A stretch of DNA of 63,393 nt from Aliishimia sp045106335. GTDB lineage: Bacteria; Pseudomonadota; Alphaproteobacteria; Rhodobacterales; Rhodobacteraceae. The notes under the pieces are model-generated. The model was not told the origin of the DNA. It did no database searches and saw only the letters and a program-made list of their open reading frames with translations. Where the stretch lies: the NCBI GenBank assembly GCA_045106335.1, contig JBGCEM010000123.1, forward strand, positions 1 through 63,393, written 5' to 3'. This document shows positions 33,256-42,171 of this stretch, in pieces (the stretch's first letter is position 1; each line of letters begins with the position of its first letter). The translations under genes and the position numbers were made by a program.

Positions 33256-34560
33256 CTACGATGTCTTTGGGCGGGTGTCCAAAATTCGCACGGCTTTGCC
33301 TTCTGATCGCGCGACCCCGCCGACAGGGCGCACATCCACTGCGACCGAAATCCCCACGGATTGCTTGATAAGCTGCGACAACGCTGCACTTGCGTCTGAT
33401 CCATTTACAGAAGCATCGCTGACCTCACAGAGCACACGCATTTGATCCATGCGTTCCGGTCGGCTGAGCTCAATCTGGAAATGGGGCGCGAGCCCGTCGA
33501 TTTGCAAAAGGCATTCTTCGATTTGGGTTGGAAAGACGTTTACACCGCGCAGAATGATCATGTCGTCCGACCGCCCCGTGACTTTTTCCATGCGTCGCAT
33601 GCTGCGCGCTGTGCCGGGCAACAAGCGTGTCAGATCGCGTGTGCGATAGCGGATAATCGGAAAGGCCTCTTTGGTGAGCGAGGTGAATACCAACTCGCCC
33701 AATTCCCCATCGGGCAAGACCACGCCTGTGTTTGGGTCAATGATTTCGGGATAAAAATGGTCTTCCCATATGTGCAGCCCGTCCTTGGTTTCCACACACT
33801 CCATCGACACACCAGGTCCAATGATTTCGGAAAGCCCATAAATATCAACAGCATGCATGTCAAAGGCTTGTTCAATTTCATGGCGCATTGCGTTTGTCCA
33901 AGGCTCGGCGCCAAAAATCCCGACATCTAAAGAACTATCGCGCGGATCGATGCCTTGGGCGTTGAATTCATCCAAGATAGACAGCGCATAAGACGGCGTG
34001 ACAGTGATACCCTTGGGTTCAAAGTCAGTGATCAAACGTACTTGGCGCGGCGTCATTCCGCCCGAGATCGGTACTGTTGCCAGCCCCAAAGCGTCCGCGC
34101 CCAAGTGAATACCTAAACCCCCGGTAAACAGCCCGTAGCCATATGCATTATGCAACAGATCGCCGCGTTGCAGGCCGGCCGCACGCAATGATCGCGCCAC
34201 CACTTGCCCCCACATGTCCAGATCCCGCGCTGTGTATCCGACCACTGTCGGCTGGCCCGTGGTGCCGGATGAGGCATGTATACGCTGCAGCTGGTCACGT
34301 GGGACGGCGAACATCCCAAATGGGTAGTTATCGCGCAGGTTTTGTTTTTCCGTGAACGGGAATTTTGAGATATCTTCAAGGCTTTGCAGGTCGTCTGGGT
34401 GCACCCCTGCTGAATCAAAGTTGGCCTTGTAGTGGGGCACGTTGTTATAGGCATGGGCCAGGGACCAGCGCATACGGTCCAGCTGCGTGGCCATAATTTC
34501 GTCGCGCGAAGCCACTTCAATCGGATCCAAACTGTCTTTGGCTGGGGTCAGATCTTTCAT
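33256..34560 (-). CDS. paaK: Phenylacetate-CoA ligase
   Basis: Activates phenylacetate to phenylacetyl-CoA with ATP, the first step of aerobic phenylacetate breakdown. The 434-residue adenylate-forming enzyme has the P-loop HASSGTTGQPTVVGYT (about residues 92-107), YGLSEIIGPGVS, and YRTRDLTRLLPG, plus the family C-terminal GRSDDMIILRGVNVFPTQIEECLL. Its ATG overlaps the paaI stop (ATGA). The oxygenase genes paaABCDE are not in this window. Confidence 0.95.
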   Translation of the reverse strand: MKDLTPAKDSLDPIEVASRDEIMATQLDRMRWSLAHAYNNVPHYKANFDSAGVHPDDLQSLEDISKFPFTEKQNLRDNYPFGMFAVPRDQLQRIHASSGTTGQPTVVGYTARDLDMWGQVVARSLRAAGLQRGDLLHNAYGYGLFTGGLGIHLGADALGLATVPISGGMTPRQVRLITDFEPKGITVTPSYALSILDEFNAQGIDPRDSSLDVGIFGAEPWTNAMRHEIEQAFDMHAVDIYGLSEIIGPGVSMECVETKDGLHIWEDHFYPEIIDPNTGVVLPDGELGELVFTSLTKEAFPIIRYRTRDLTRLLPGTARSMRRMEKVTGRSDDMIILRGVNVFPTQIEECLLQIDGLAPHFQIELSRPERMDQMRVLCEVSDASVNGSDASAALSQLIKQSVGISVAVDVRPVGGVARSEGKAVRILDTRPKTS

Positions 34561-35000
34561 ACGGGGCTCTCCTGCGGGTCTTCAAATGTGGGTGTGCCAA
34601 GGCTGCGCGACAGACCACGCATTAGGGCGACGATGCGCCCATCTTGGCCCGTAACTGTGACGTCATAAACGCCCGAGCGCCCGGAGCGTGAGACCTCAGC
34701 GGCGGTGGCTGTGAGCGTCTCATCCACCTTGCCGGGGCTGACATAGGTGATCTGGTTCTGCTGCGCGACGGTCACCTGGTTATAGGTGTTGCATGCAAAG
34801 GCGAAGGCACTGTCGGCGAGGGTGAAAATATAACCGCCATGCGCTATGCCGTGCCCATTCACCATGTCGGCGCGCACCTGCATCGTCATCTGGGCGTGTC
34901 CCGGCGCGATAGACACAAGCGTCATGCCCAAGCCACGGCTGGCGGGATCTTGTGCCAACATCAAGGTGGCACATTTTTCGGCGCAGGCTTGAGGGGTCAT
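34557..35000 (-). CDS. paaI: Hydroxyphenylacetyl-CoA thioesterase
   Basis: Hotdog-fold thioesterase of 147 residues that removes dead-end CoA esters in the phenylacetate pathway. The catalytic region is MVNGHGIAHGGYIFTLADSAFAFACN (Asn/Gly/His and Asp), as in PaaI. The frame is open 114 bp further upstream; ATG at 35000 is chosen for its GGTG site and standard length. Coupled with paaK by overlap. Confidence 0.93.
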   Translation of the reverse strand: MTPQACAEKCATLMLAQDPASRGLGMTLVSIAPGHAQMTMQVRADMVNGHGIAHGGYIFTLADSAFAFACNTYNQVTVAQQNQITYVSPGKVDETLTATAAEVSRSGRSGVYDVTVTGQDGRIVALMRGLSRSLGTPTFEDPQESPV

Positions 35001-35124
35001 ATGTGTTTCACCATCGCAGAATTTGTCTGAAATTTGTAACGCGCGGGCCGGTCCAGAGCAAGCATTTGTGCATTTTGCGATTTGAGCGCTTGCCAAGTCC
35101 CTGAATTGGCGCAAATCTTAGCGT

Positions 35125-35472
35125 ATGAATTTTCAAACACCGCCGCCCAGCAATCTACGTGAAATTCCGAACCCGACTGTCGCGTTTCATCGCACAGAGC
35201 TTTCCGTGATCCTGTCACTTTATGGGCGCATGGTCGCCGCAGGGGAATGGCGCGATTATGGCATTTCAAGTTTGAAGGAAGTTGCCGTGTTTTCGGTCTT
35301 TCGCCGGACGGCTGAAACCCCCATTTATATGATTGAAAAGCGCCCTAAGTTGCGCGGTAAGCAGGGGATGTACGCGGTCATTGGCATCGACGGGCAGGTG
35401 TTGCGGCGCGGGCAAGATCTGAAAACTGTGCTGCGTGTGTTGGAACGCAAGCTGATCCGCGCGGTGAAATAG
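35125..35472 (+). CDS. DUF2794 family protein
   Basis: Small protein of 115 residues matching the alphaproteobacterial DUF2794 family: the N-terminal VAFHRTELSVILSLYGRMVAAGEWRDYGI and the RAETPIYMIEKRPKLR-like, GKQGMYAVIGIDGQVLRRG ending are characteristic. Cytoplasmic, function unknown. It is divergent from paaI and converges with the NlpC/P60 gene. Confidence 0.9.
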   Translation: MNFQTPPPSNLREIPNPTVAFHRTELSVILSLYGRMVAAGEWRDYGISSLKEVAVFSVFRRTAETPIYMIEKRPKLRGKQGMYAVIGIDGQVLRRGQDLKTVLRVLERKLIRAVK

Positions 35473-35477
35473 GCGGG

Positions 35478-36302
35478 CTAGACTGCAAGCCGCGCGTGGC
35501 GCAAAACGTGTCCATCTCCGGCAGAGAGTATACGTTTGATCGCGGTCTCAATGGGTTCAAACGCGACCGCCATGTGATGCGCATTTGCGTGGATCAGGGT
35601 GTTTGGGTCGAAAACCAGCGCCACATGTCCTTTCCAAAACAGCAGATCATTGCGCTGATAGGACCCGTCGCGCACGTCAACGCCAAGCTGATTCATCTGC
35701 TGGTCACTGTCACCGGGGCAGGGCAAGTGCGCGGCTTGACACGCCAATTGCACAAGCCCTGAACAATCAATGCCGAAAGCAGAATTTCCACCCCATAAAT
35801 ACGGTGTGCCTTGCAAAATTTCCGCCGTTGCCGCCAGATCAGGATGATGCGTTGCGATGGGGGTAAGGTGACTGGTGATTGTGAACAGACCTGTCTGTAT
35901 TTGGGCAAAAGGTCCGTTGATCTCGGTAATGCTTAACAGACTGCCGCAGGACACAGCGATCGGCTGTGGCGCTTTGATATTCGGCTCGGAAAACAGCAAC
36001 GTAGTGCGGGCTGTGACGCGGTGTGTTGGTGGAGTTGGCGCGCATAGATCCGATTTCGCCACATGCCCGACATAGCCAGAGGTTTCGTCCCGGATCAGTG
36101 TCGTGGCCGGTCCCAAAGAGCAGACCGGGTGACCAAACAATATTTGCCGATCTAAGGGACCGCTGCCATCTGCGTTCAATCTCAGATTCGCCACGGGATT
36201 GGCGATTTGCATCTGCGTGCCGGACGTCGTCGGTCCTGCGCCCGAAACGCTGTCATGCGCCAGGTCTTTCGTCGCAAAAATGTCCCGGCGGGCGCGGCTC
36301 AT
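35478..36302 (-). CDS. NlpC/P60-family cell-wall peptidase
   Basis: Cysteine peptidase of 274 residues. Two SH3-like regions (about residues 30-140) precede the catalytic domain, with the nucleophile in FGIDCSGLVQLACQ, the His in WKGHVALVFD, and LIHANAHHMAVAFEPI. This resembles gamma-D-glutamyl-diaminopimelate endopeptidases that trim or recycle peptidoglycan peptides. No signal peptide is visible, which fits a cytoplasmic recycling role. The start is placed at the ATG at 36302, overlapping the pepA stop (ATGA), so it is coupled to leucyl aminopeptidase. Confidence 0.88.
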   Translation of the reverse strand: MSRARRDIFATKDLAHDSVSGAGPTTSGTQMQIANPVANLRLNADGSGPLDRQILFGHPVCSLGPATTLIRDETSGYVGHVAKSDLCAPTPPTHRVTARTTLLFSEPNIKAPQPIAVSCGSLLSITEINGPFAQIQTGLFTITSHLTPIATHHPDLAATAEILQGTPYLWGGNSAFGIDCSGLVQLACQAAHLPCPGDSDQQMNQLGVDVRDGSYQRNDLLFWKGHVALVFDPNTLIHANAHHMAVAFEPIETAIKRILSAGDGHVLRHARLAV

Positions 36303-37684
36303 AGCCCCAAAAGATCGGGCAGTGCGTCCAAAACGGCGCGCGCGCCTTGGCCGACACCGCCTTTGGGCCGGGCCGGTGCAGCGCTGGGTTGCCAGCCATA
36401 GATGTCGAAATGGATGTAGGGCGTTTGGGTCACGAAGCGGCGCAAAAACAATGCAGCAGTGATCGATCCGGCAAATCCGCCTTTTGGGGCATTGTCCAAA
36501 TCCGCAACACCTGGTTCGATCAATGGCTCGTAAGGCATATGAAACGGCATGCGCCAAACGGGATCGCCGCAGCGCTGCCCGGCGGCCTCCAACGCCCCTG
36601 CGTGGGCTGCATCATCGGTATAATAGGGGGCCAGATCTGGGCCGACAGCCACCCGCGCCGCACCTGTTAAAGTCGCCATCGAAATGATTAGATCAGGGTT
36701 GTCTTCTTCGGCCAGCGCCAAAGCATCGGCCAAAACCAAGCGTCCTTCGGCATCGGTGTTGTTAATTTCCACGGTCAGCCCCTTGCGAGACGTCAAAATA
36801 TCCTGGGGGCGGAACGCATTGCCCGCGACCGAGTTTTCCACGGCGGGAATCAAAACGCGTAGTTTTAGCGGCAATTTTAAAGACATAATCATGTGCGCCA
36901 GGCCCAATACCGTGGCGGCACCGCCCATGTCTTTCTTCATAAGCCCCATCGACCCGCCGGGCTTGAGGTTCAAACCACCTGTATCAAAGCACACGCCTTT
37001 GCCAACCAATGTCAGCGTGGGTCCAGAATCTCCCCAACGCATGTCGATCAGACGGGGTTCGCGGTCCGCAGCCCGTCCCACTGTGTGGATCATGGGCAGA
37101 TTCTGATCCAACAAATCCTCGCCGACGGTCACATCCATTTTGGCCCCATGCCGCTGCGCCAGGACATCTGCTGCTGCTGCCAAATCCGGGGGGCCCATAT
37201 CCGAGGCGGGTGTGTTGATCATATCGCGGGTCAAGGCTTCGCCCATCGCGATGACTTCTAATCGTTTGGCGTGTGTGGCGTCATCGGGGGCCGTCAGAAG
37301 GGCTTCGGCACCTGCGGCTTTTGTATAGATATCAAAAGTATACCCCGCCAAAAGCCAGCCTAAATACTCTGTGTTTAGCTGGTCCTCGGGCAGATCCGCG
37401 TTCAGCGTATAGGTGCCCTTGGGCAGCTTTCGCCGCGCGCCGCCAAGTACAAAGCGGCCCCTTTGCTGGTCGATCTCACTGCCCAGCCCAACAAAGGCAT
37501 AGGCAATTTTGCCATCAATTCCGGGAACTGTCAGGCATTGCCCCACGGCTGCGGTAAACCCCTGTGCCTCTATCCAGTTTTGACAGGTGGTCGGCATGGT
37601 GGCCACAATATGGTCTGCACTTTCTGGCGTGACCAAATGCAAGGGAATTGAATCTTCGGTAGCAGGGGCAAACGTGAGGGACAT
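36299..37684 (-). CDS. pepA: Leucyl aminopeptidase (M17)
   Basis: Two-metal aminopeptidase of 461 residues. The M17 signature NTDAEGRLVLADAL and the metal/active-site Lys segment VGKGVCFDTGGLNLKPGGSM are present, with KDMGGAATVLG. Shorter than classical PepA (about 500), it fits the alphaproteobacterial short form. It lies directly upstream of the NlpC/P60 peptidase in the same operon, so the two may jointly degrade peptidoglycan-derived peptides. Confidence 0.93.
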   Translation of the reverse strand: MSLTFAPATEDSIPLHLVTPESADHIVATMPTTCQNWIEAQGFTAAVGQCLTVPGIDGKIAYAFVGLGSEIDQQRGRFVLGGARRKLPKGTYTLNADLPEDQLNTEYLGWLLAGYTFDIYTKAAGAEALLTAPDDATHAKRLEVIAMGEALTRDMINTPASDMGPPDLAAAADVLAQRHGAKMDVTVGEDLLDQNLPMIHTVGRAADREPRLIDMRWGDSGPTLTLVGKGVCFDTGGLNLKPGGSMGLMKKDMGGAATVLGLAHMIMSLKLPLKLRVLIPAVENSVAGNAFRPQDILTSRKGLTVEINNTDAEGRLVLADALALAEEDNPDLIISMATLTGAARVAVGPDLAPYYTDDAAHAGALEAAGQRCGDPVWRMPFHMPYEPLIEPGVADLDNAPKGGFAGSITAALFLRRFVTQTPYIHFDIYGWQPSAAPARPKGGVGQGARAVLDALPDLLGL

Positions 37685-37768
37685 GAAACGAGGCGCCTTT
37701 TAAAAACGGTTACCCGTAGTTGTACTCAGAACTTGCCCGCCATGAAAGGGGCCAGTGGTCGAATGCTA

Positions 37769-37802
37769 GGCCCTCGCGCGCACAGTCCGGCGCGCAAGGG
37801 CC
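37769..37802 (-). terminator. GC-rich hairpin downstream of the DsbA-like gene
   Basis: A 12-bp stem (37769-37780 with 37791-37802) has one mismatch on the plus strand that becomes a G-U pair in minus-strand RNA, so it suits the dsbA-like transcript. There is no T-run, so it is a weak terminator or an mRNA-stabilising stem between the DsbA-like gene and pepA. Confidence 0.5.
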
Positions 37803-37811
37803 CAAGATGGG

Positions 37812-38495
37812 TTAGCTGCCGGACGCGTCGTTGATCAGGTCAGCCATCTCACTGAAGGACATGTTGTTGTAAGTCGTGCCGTCAATCACGAAGGACGGCG
37901 TTGAGCGGATTCCATCGGTCTCGGCATTTTCCGTGTACCATTGCACCAAAGTGCGCAGCTTTTGCCCGTCTTGCAAACACGCCTCTAAGGTATCGCCGTC
38001 CAGCCCGGCCACTGCGCCGATTTTGCGCAAAGCGGCGACGATATCTGCGGGCTCGCCTGCGCGGGTCCACTCACTTTGTTGTTGGTATAGGATGTCTGTG
38101 ATGCCAAAGAACGAGTCCGGCGTGCCAGCGCAACGCGCGATGGCCGAGGCCCAAAGCCCGTAGCGATCAAAATAAACCTCGCGGTAGACAAAGTTGATTT
38201 TGCCTGTTTCGATGAAATCAGATTTCAGCTGTTTGAACGTGCCGCCGTGGAAGGATGCGCAATGGGGGCAGGTATAGCTGGCATATTCGATGACGGTGAC
38301 GGGGGCATCTGGATTGCCTAAACGCATCTCGGCAATGGTGGATGTGTCCAGCTCTGCGTCTTGCGCATGTGCGGCCCCGACCAACTGATCGGCCAGTTGC
38401 GCAGACCCGGACGGCGTGCTTGGGGGCGTGGATAAATACCACGAACCTAGGCCCAAAATTGCGGCGGCCAGCGCCAAGATAGGAAGTCGAGACAT
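37812..38495 (-). CDS. DsbA-family thioredoxin-fold protein
   Basis: Exported thiol oxidoreductase of 227 residues. An N-terminal hydrophobic helix (LPILALAAAILGLGSWYL) acts as signal or anchor. The active site is YTCPHCASFH (CPHC, as in DsbA), preceded by VIEYASY, and the cis-Pro loop is STPSFVIDGT. It belongs to the DsbA/Com1-like thioredoxin_4 group. It is followed by the hairpin above and lies 15 bp downstream of the DUF721 gene. Confidence 0.92.
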   Translation of the reverse strand: MSRLPILALAAAILGLGSWYLSTPPSTPSGSAQLADQLVGAAHAQDAELDTSTIAEMRLGNPDAPVTVIEYASYTCPHCASFHGGTFKQLKSDFIETGKINFVYREVYFDRYGLWASAIARCAGTPDSFFGITDILYQQQSEWTRAGEPADIVAALRKIGAVAGLDGDTLEACLQDGQKLRTLVQWYTENAETDGIRSTPSFVIDGTTYNNMSFSEMADLINDASGS

Positions 38496-38510
38496 TGGAT
38501 ATGCCCTTTG

Positions 38511-39032
38511 CTAGTTGTTTGATTTTGTTTTGATATGCGCGCCCAAAAGTTCAAGGGCTGCGCGCAATTCGTCGTTTTCGACAGGGGCGACTTGTTTGGC
38601 AGCAGCGTCCCGTGCCGCTTGGCCTGGACCTGCAGGAAGGTCTGGTTTTGGGGCCGCATCAAACACCACACGCCCTTCCGCGAACCCGGTGGGGGCGGTT
38701 TGTGTGATCCGCACGCGGGCAATCGCGCTGTAGCCATAGACTGAATTGACCCGGTCGCGCAGCTTTTCCTTTTCCATTTCCAGCATGGGCGCATTAGCCC
38801 CGGTGGTCAGCAACACAAGCGTAGCCCCCATGCCGCCCCGGGCATAGGTGACCTCAACCGGGCGGGAAATCCGCGCCATGTCCGGGCCTGCGATTTCTTC
38901 CCATTCGGTCAACAAGCGGGATTGCGCAAACCCGCGCGTGGCACTTGCATCACGGATCTTGCCGCGCAACAAAGACGAGGTGCGGGCAAAGCCTTTGGTG
39001 CTGGATCTGCGTCGGACGGGGCGCATTGACAT
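38511..39032 (-). CDS. DUF721 / DciA-like protein
   Basis: Protein of 173 residues with the DUF721 domain (ADLIHxWEEIVG-like LLTEWEEIAGPDMARISRPVEVTYARGG then LVLLTTGANAPMLEMEKEKLRDRVNSVYGYSAIARVRI). DUF721 proteins include DciA, the loader of replicative helicase DnaB in most bacteria. The basic N-terminus and a poorly ordered C-terminal part are typical of alphaproteobacterial members. ATG at 39032 is preferred over the TTG at 39038 because GAGG sits 7 nt before it. It is divergent from mutY. Confidence 0.85.
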   Translation of the reverse strand: MSMRPVRRRSSTKGFARTSSLLRGKIRDASATRGFAQSRLLTEWEEIAGPDMARISRPVEVTYARGGMGATLVLLTTGANAPMLEMEKEKLRDRVNSVYGYSAIARVRITQTAPTGFAEGRVVFDAAPKPDLPAGPGQAARDAAAKQVAPVENDELRAALELLGAHIKTKSNN

Positions 39033-39117
39033 GGACAAGCCTCATATTCGGTGCAAACGAGTATAACGCAGCGCGCGCCGGGCAACCAGAAAAACGACAC
39101 AGTTGGGGTTATAAAAC

Positions 39118-40170
39118 TTGCGTGATCAGACCCTGAGTTCGACGATTTTGGCGTGGTATGATGTCCATGCCCGTGTGATGCCTTGGCGGGTGTCCCCGAA
39201 AGATCGCGCGCGCGGGGTCCGGCCGAACCCTTATCATATTTGGCTAAGCGAGGTCATGTTGCAGCAAACCACAGTCGCTGCAGTCAAAGACTACTTTGTA
39301 AAGTTTGTCACGCTTTGGCCCACAGTTCAGGACCTGGCAGCTGCTAAGGACGCGGATGTGATGGCGGCTTGGGCCGGGTTGGGATACTACGCCCGGGCGC
39401 GCAACCTGTTGAAATGCGCGCGCCAGGTGAGCCAAGATCATGGGGGGGAATTTCCGCAAACGGCTGATCTGTTGCAGAAATTGCCCGGAATTGGGCCCTA
39501 TACCTCTGCCGCGATTGCTTCGATTGCGTTTGATCAACCCGCCCCTGTTTTGGATGGCAATGTCGAGCGGGTGATGGCGCGGATGTTTAACGACCCAACC
39601 CCTTTGCCCGCTGCGAAGCCCGTGTTTATGCGCTATGCCACGGATCTGACGCCGCAAAGCCGACCCGGGGACTATGCGCAAGCGGTGATGGATTTGGGCG
39701 CGACACTTTGCACCCCGCGCAACCCGGCTTGTGGGATTTGCCCTTGGCGTGATCCTTGTCAGGCGCGTCGTGCAGATAGGGCGGCGGATTTGCCGAAAAA
39801 GACACCAAAGAAACCTAAACCCACGCGCTATGGCATCGCTTACGTCGGGCGACGTTTGGATGGGGCTTGGTTGCTTGAAACTCGGCCCGAAAAGGGGCTG
39901 TTGGGCGGAATGCTTGGCTGGCCAGGCAGCACATGGGACGCCGCGCCCGAACCAGCGCCTCCTGCGGAGGTCAATTGGACCCCAATCCCCGGTGAAGTTC
40001 GGCACACATTCACGCATTTTCACTTGATTTTAACGCTGCGTATTGGCCTTTTGCCTGACGACATCCAGCCGAAGCGCGGTGACTTTGTCCCGCATTCTGC
40101 GTTCAAGCCCGCAGATTTGCCGACTGTGATGCGTAAAGCTTATGATGCGGCCCGTGATCAATTTGAATGA
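39118..40170 (+). CDS. mutY: A/G-specific adenine DNA glycosylase
   Basis: Removes adenine mispaired with 8-oxoguanine, 350 residues. The Glu-containing EVMLQQTTV, the helix-hairpin-helix LQKLPGIGPYTSAAIASIAFD with catalytic Asp later in VLDGNVERV, and the 4Fe-4S cluster Cys spacing C-x6-C-x2-C-x5-C (CTPRNPACGICPWRDPC) are all present, and a Nudix-like C-terminal domain follows. The start is TTG at 39118, with GGGG 12 nt upstream; no closer ATG gives a full N-terminus. Confidence 0.94.
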   Translation: MRDQTLSSTILAWYDVHARVMPWRVSPKDRARGVRPNPYHIWLSEVMLQQTTVAAVKDYFVKFVTLWPTVQDLAAAKDADVMAAWAGLGYYARARNLLKCARQVSQDHGGEFPQTADLLQKLPGIGPYTSAAIASIAFDQPAPVLDGNVERVMARMFNDPTPLPAAKPVFMRYATDLTPQSRPGDYAQAVMDLGATLCTPRNPACGICPWRDPCQARRADRAADLPKKTPKKPKPTRYGIAYVGRRLDGAWLLETRPEKGLLGGMLGWPGSTWDAAPEPAPPAEVNWTPIPGEVRHTFTHFHLILTLRIGLLPDDIQPKRGDFVPHSAFKPADLPTVMRKAYDAARDQFE

Positions 40171-40249
40171 CTAACACGAAACTGTTCGGAAATTCTTTGA
40201 CCTTATTCTAAGATCATCAGGCTAAAAGATAGTTCACACAGGTGCCCAT

Positions 40250-41395
40250 ATGACCACGCCTCAAATTTCGCCCCTTGATCTGTCCCGTGTAGCGCGTGCC
40301 TTGCCGTTCGGGTTGTCTTATCTTTTGCCGCTGTTGGCCCTGGTGTCGGCGGTTTATGGCGGCTGGACAATTATTTTGTTGCCGGCGGTGACGTGGTATC
40401 TGTTCGGGGCTGTGGACCTTGTGGTTGGCTCGGATCCCAGCAATGCAGACCCGCGTGCGACAGAGCGCGACATGCGGGTCTATCGCTGGATCACACTGTT
40501 TTGGGCACCCGTGCAATTCGTGACGCTGTTCGGCATGCTTTGGTACGTACCGCAAGCGGAACATTTGAGCACATTCGAACGAATCATCGTGTTCTTCGGT
40601 GTCGGCGTTGTGACAGGTACGGTTGGGATCAATTATTCGCATGAATTGATGCATCAAAAGCCAAAAATAGAGCGCTGGTGCGCGGATATTTTACTGGCTA
40701 TGGTGCTGTATTCACATTTCCGATCTGAACATTTGCTGGTGCATCACCGCTATGTTGCCACCCCCAAAGACCCAGTCACTGCGCGCTACAATGAAGGCTT
40801 TCACCGCTACTACCCCCGTGTTTTGAAACAATGTTTTCTATCTGCCTTTCGGGCGGAGACTTCAAAGCTGCTAAAAATCGACAAACCCTGGCATGACCGA
40901 TCCAACCCATTTTGGCGGTATTGGGGGCTTCAGCTGCTGTTCCTTACGCTTGCGGCGACGCTTGGCGGTTGGTCTGGAATTGGGTTGTTTTTGGTGCAGG
41001 CGGGAACCGCGATCTGGCAGCTGGAATTGGTGAATTATGTCGAACATTATGGGCTCACTCGCAAACATTTGGGTGCGGGCAAATATGAACATGTCAAACC
41101 GCATCACAGCTGGAATGCAGATCAAAAGGTGTCGAATTGGTTGCTTATCAACCTTCAGCGACACTCGGATCACCATTATAAACCGGATCGCCGCTTTCCA
41201 GTTTTGCAAACATATTCCGCGTCGCAGGCCCCGATTTTGCCGTATGGTTATGCTTTCATGACAATCTTAGCGATGATGCCGCCGTTGTGGCGTCGTGTCA
41301 TGAATCCTGCCGTGCGACGGTGGCGCGAAATGTACTATCCCGAAATTTCAGACTGGGGGATGTATAATTCGGCAAATAATCCGCATCCACAGTAA
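40250..41395 (+). CDS. alkB: AlkB-type alkane 1-monooxygenase (membrane di-iron hydroxylase)
   Basis: Integral membrane non-haem di-iron oxygenase of 381 residues with about six helices. The His motifs are present: HELMHQ (box 1), EHLLVHHRYVATPKDP (box 2), NYVEHYGL and LQRHSDHHY (box 3). Box 1 normally ends in Lys and box 2 normally has Gly where Val stands, so it is divergent from characterised alkane hydroxylases. It likely oxidises a terminal methyl group of an alkane or similar chain; no rubredoxin gene is adjacent. The NY-x-EHYG and HSDHH motifs separate it from fatty-acid desaturases. Confidence 0.85.
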   Translation: MTTPQISPLDLSRVARALPFGLSYLLPLLALVSAVYGGWTIILLPAVTWYLFGAVDLVVGSDPSNADPRATERDMRVYRWITLFWAPVQFVTLFGMLWYVPQAEHLSTFERIIVFFGVGVVTGTVGINYSHELMHQKPKIERWCADILLAMVLYSHFRSEHLLVHHRYVATPKDPVTARYNEGFHRYYPRVLKQCFLSAFRAETSKLLKIDKPWHDRSNPFWRYWGLQLLFLTLAATLGGWSGIGLFLVQAGTAIWQLELVNYVEHYGLTRKHLGAGKYEHVKPHHSWNADQKVSNWLLINLQRHSDHHYKPDRRFPVLQTYSASQAPILPYGYAFMTILAMMPPLWRRVMNPAVRRWREMYYPEISDWGMYNSANNPHPQ

Positions 41396-41456
41396 AGCGA
41401 TATTAACTCGGGGTGTGGCAACTGCACACACGGAAACGTTGTGTAAGGACATCAAA

Positions 41457-41906
41457 ATGGCCATAGCGGTGAAACCGAGTGCGCGACCGATGCCAATGGC
41501 GCGGTGCTTGTTGGTCGAAGACTCTGAATTCGACCAGAAACGGATCGAACGAACTATTTCGGGCTTGGGCTCGATTGACCTTGAGATCGCCAGTACTCTG
41601 CGCGATGCACGACGCATGATGACGTCGCGCGTCTATGATCTGGTACTTTTGGACAACCAGCTGCCAGATGGCTTGGGGGTAAATTTTGCCTCTGAGCTGC
41701 GTTCATTCAAAGGGTGCGCCCACACGCCCGTCTTGATGATCAGCGATTACCCAACACCCTTTATGTACCACAAAGCTTCAGATGCACGGGTCAATATGGT
41801 TCTCGCCAAGGATGAGTTCCGCCCCAGCCATGTGCGGGACGCACTCCATTTTGGACGCATGAAGGCACGCCACTTGCTTCCAGAACGTCTTTCTGGGACG
41901 AATTGA
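41457..41906 (+). CDS. Stand-alone response regulator receiver protein
   Basis: Receiver domain only, 150 residues. Acidic pocket residues are in LLVEDSEFDQ, the phospho-Asp in LVLLDNQLPDGLG (about residue 65), a Ser/Thr equivalent in PVLMISDY, and the conserved Lys in VLAKDEF. The start is ATG at 41457 with AAGGA upstream; a longer frame from 41415 lacks a site. No output domain and no histidine kinase are near, so it may act through protein contact or in a phosphorelay. Confidence 0.85.
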   Translation: MAIAVKPSARPMPMARCLLVEDSEFDQKRIERTISGLGSIDLEIASTLRDARRMMTSRVYDLVLLDNQLPDGLGVNFASELRSFKGCAHTPVLMISDYPTPFMYHKASDARVNMVLAKDEFRPSHVRDALHFGRMKARHLLPERLSGTN

Positions 41907-42080
41907 TCGACGCAAATTCGCATGACTCGCTGAGTTAGGTTAATTTGCTTGGATCCTCAGGCGCTGTTGATTGAACTTAATGCATCTACGGTATTCTGCC
42001 ATAAGCCAAAGATATCATCTTTCATCGCAGATGTGCACAGAATAGCTGGGCATTCTTAACGCAATTTTCTGGCAAGGTGC

Positions 42081-42114
42081 GCCAAAAGAAAACCCCGTCT
42101 GCAAGCAGACGGGG
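42081..42114 (-). terminator. Terminator of ccrM
   Basis: A perfect 10-bp GC-rich stem (42093-42102 with 42105-42114, 2-nt loop) is followed on the minus strand by TTTTCTTTT. It is a strong intrinsic terminator about 58 bp past the ccrM stop. A second hairpin (42123-42129 with 42149-42155, with an inner TGGCTT/AAGCCA stem) lies between it and the gene. The rest of 41907-42171 shows no gene. Confidence 0.85.
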
Positions 42115-42171
42115 CAAGTTGAGTGCCTGGCTTAAAGCCAGTTGGCCACAGGCACCGGCGGTGTTTGAAAT

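Noticed and set aside
36303..36557. N-terminal extension of the NlpC/P60 gene inside pepA
   Set aside because: It is low-complexity Arg/Cys-rich translation of the antiphase of pepA, while the ATGA overlap marks the true start.
42123..42155. Possible tRNA-like or riboswitch fold near the ccrM end
   Set aside because: It is a simple hairpin with an inner alternative stem beside a strong terminator and has no cloverleaf or known riboswitch core.
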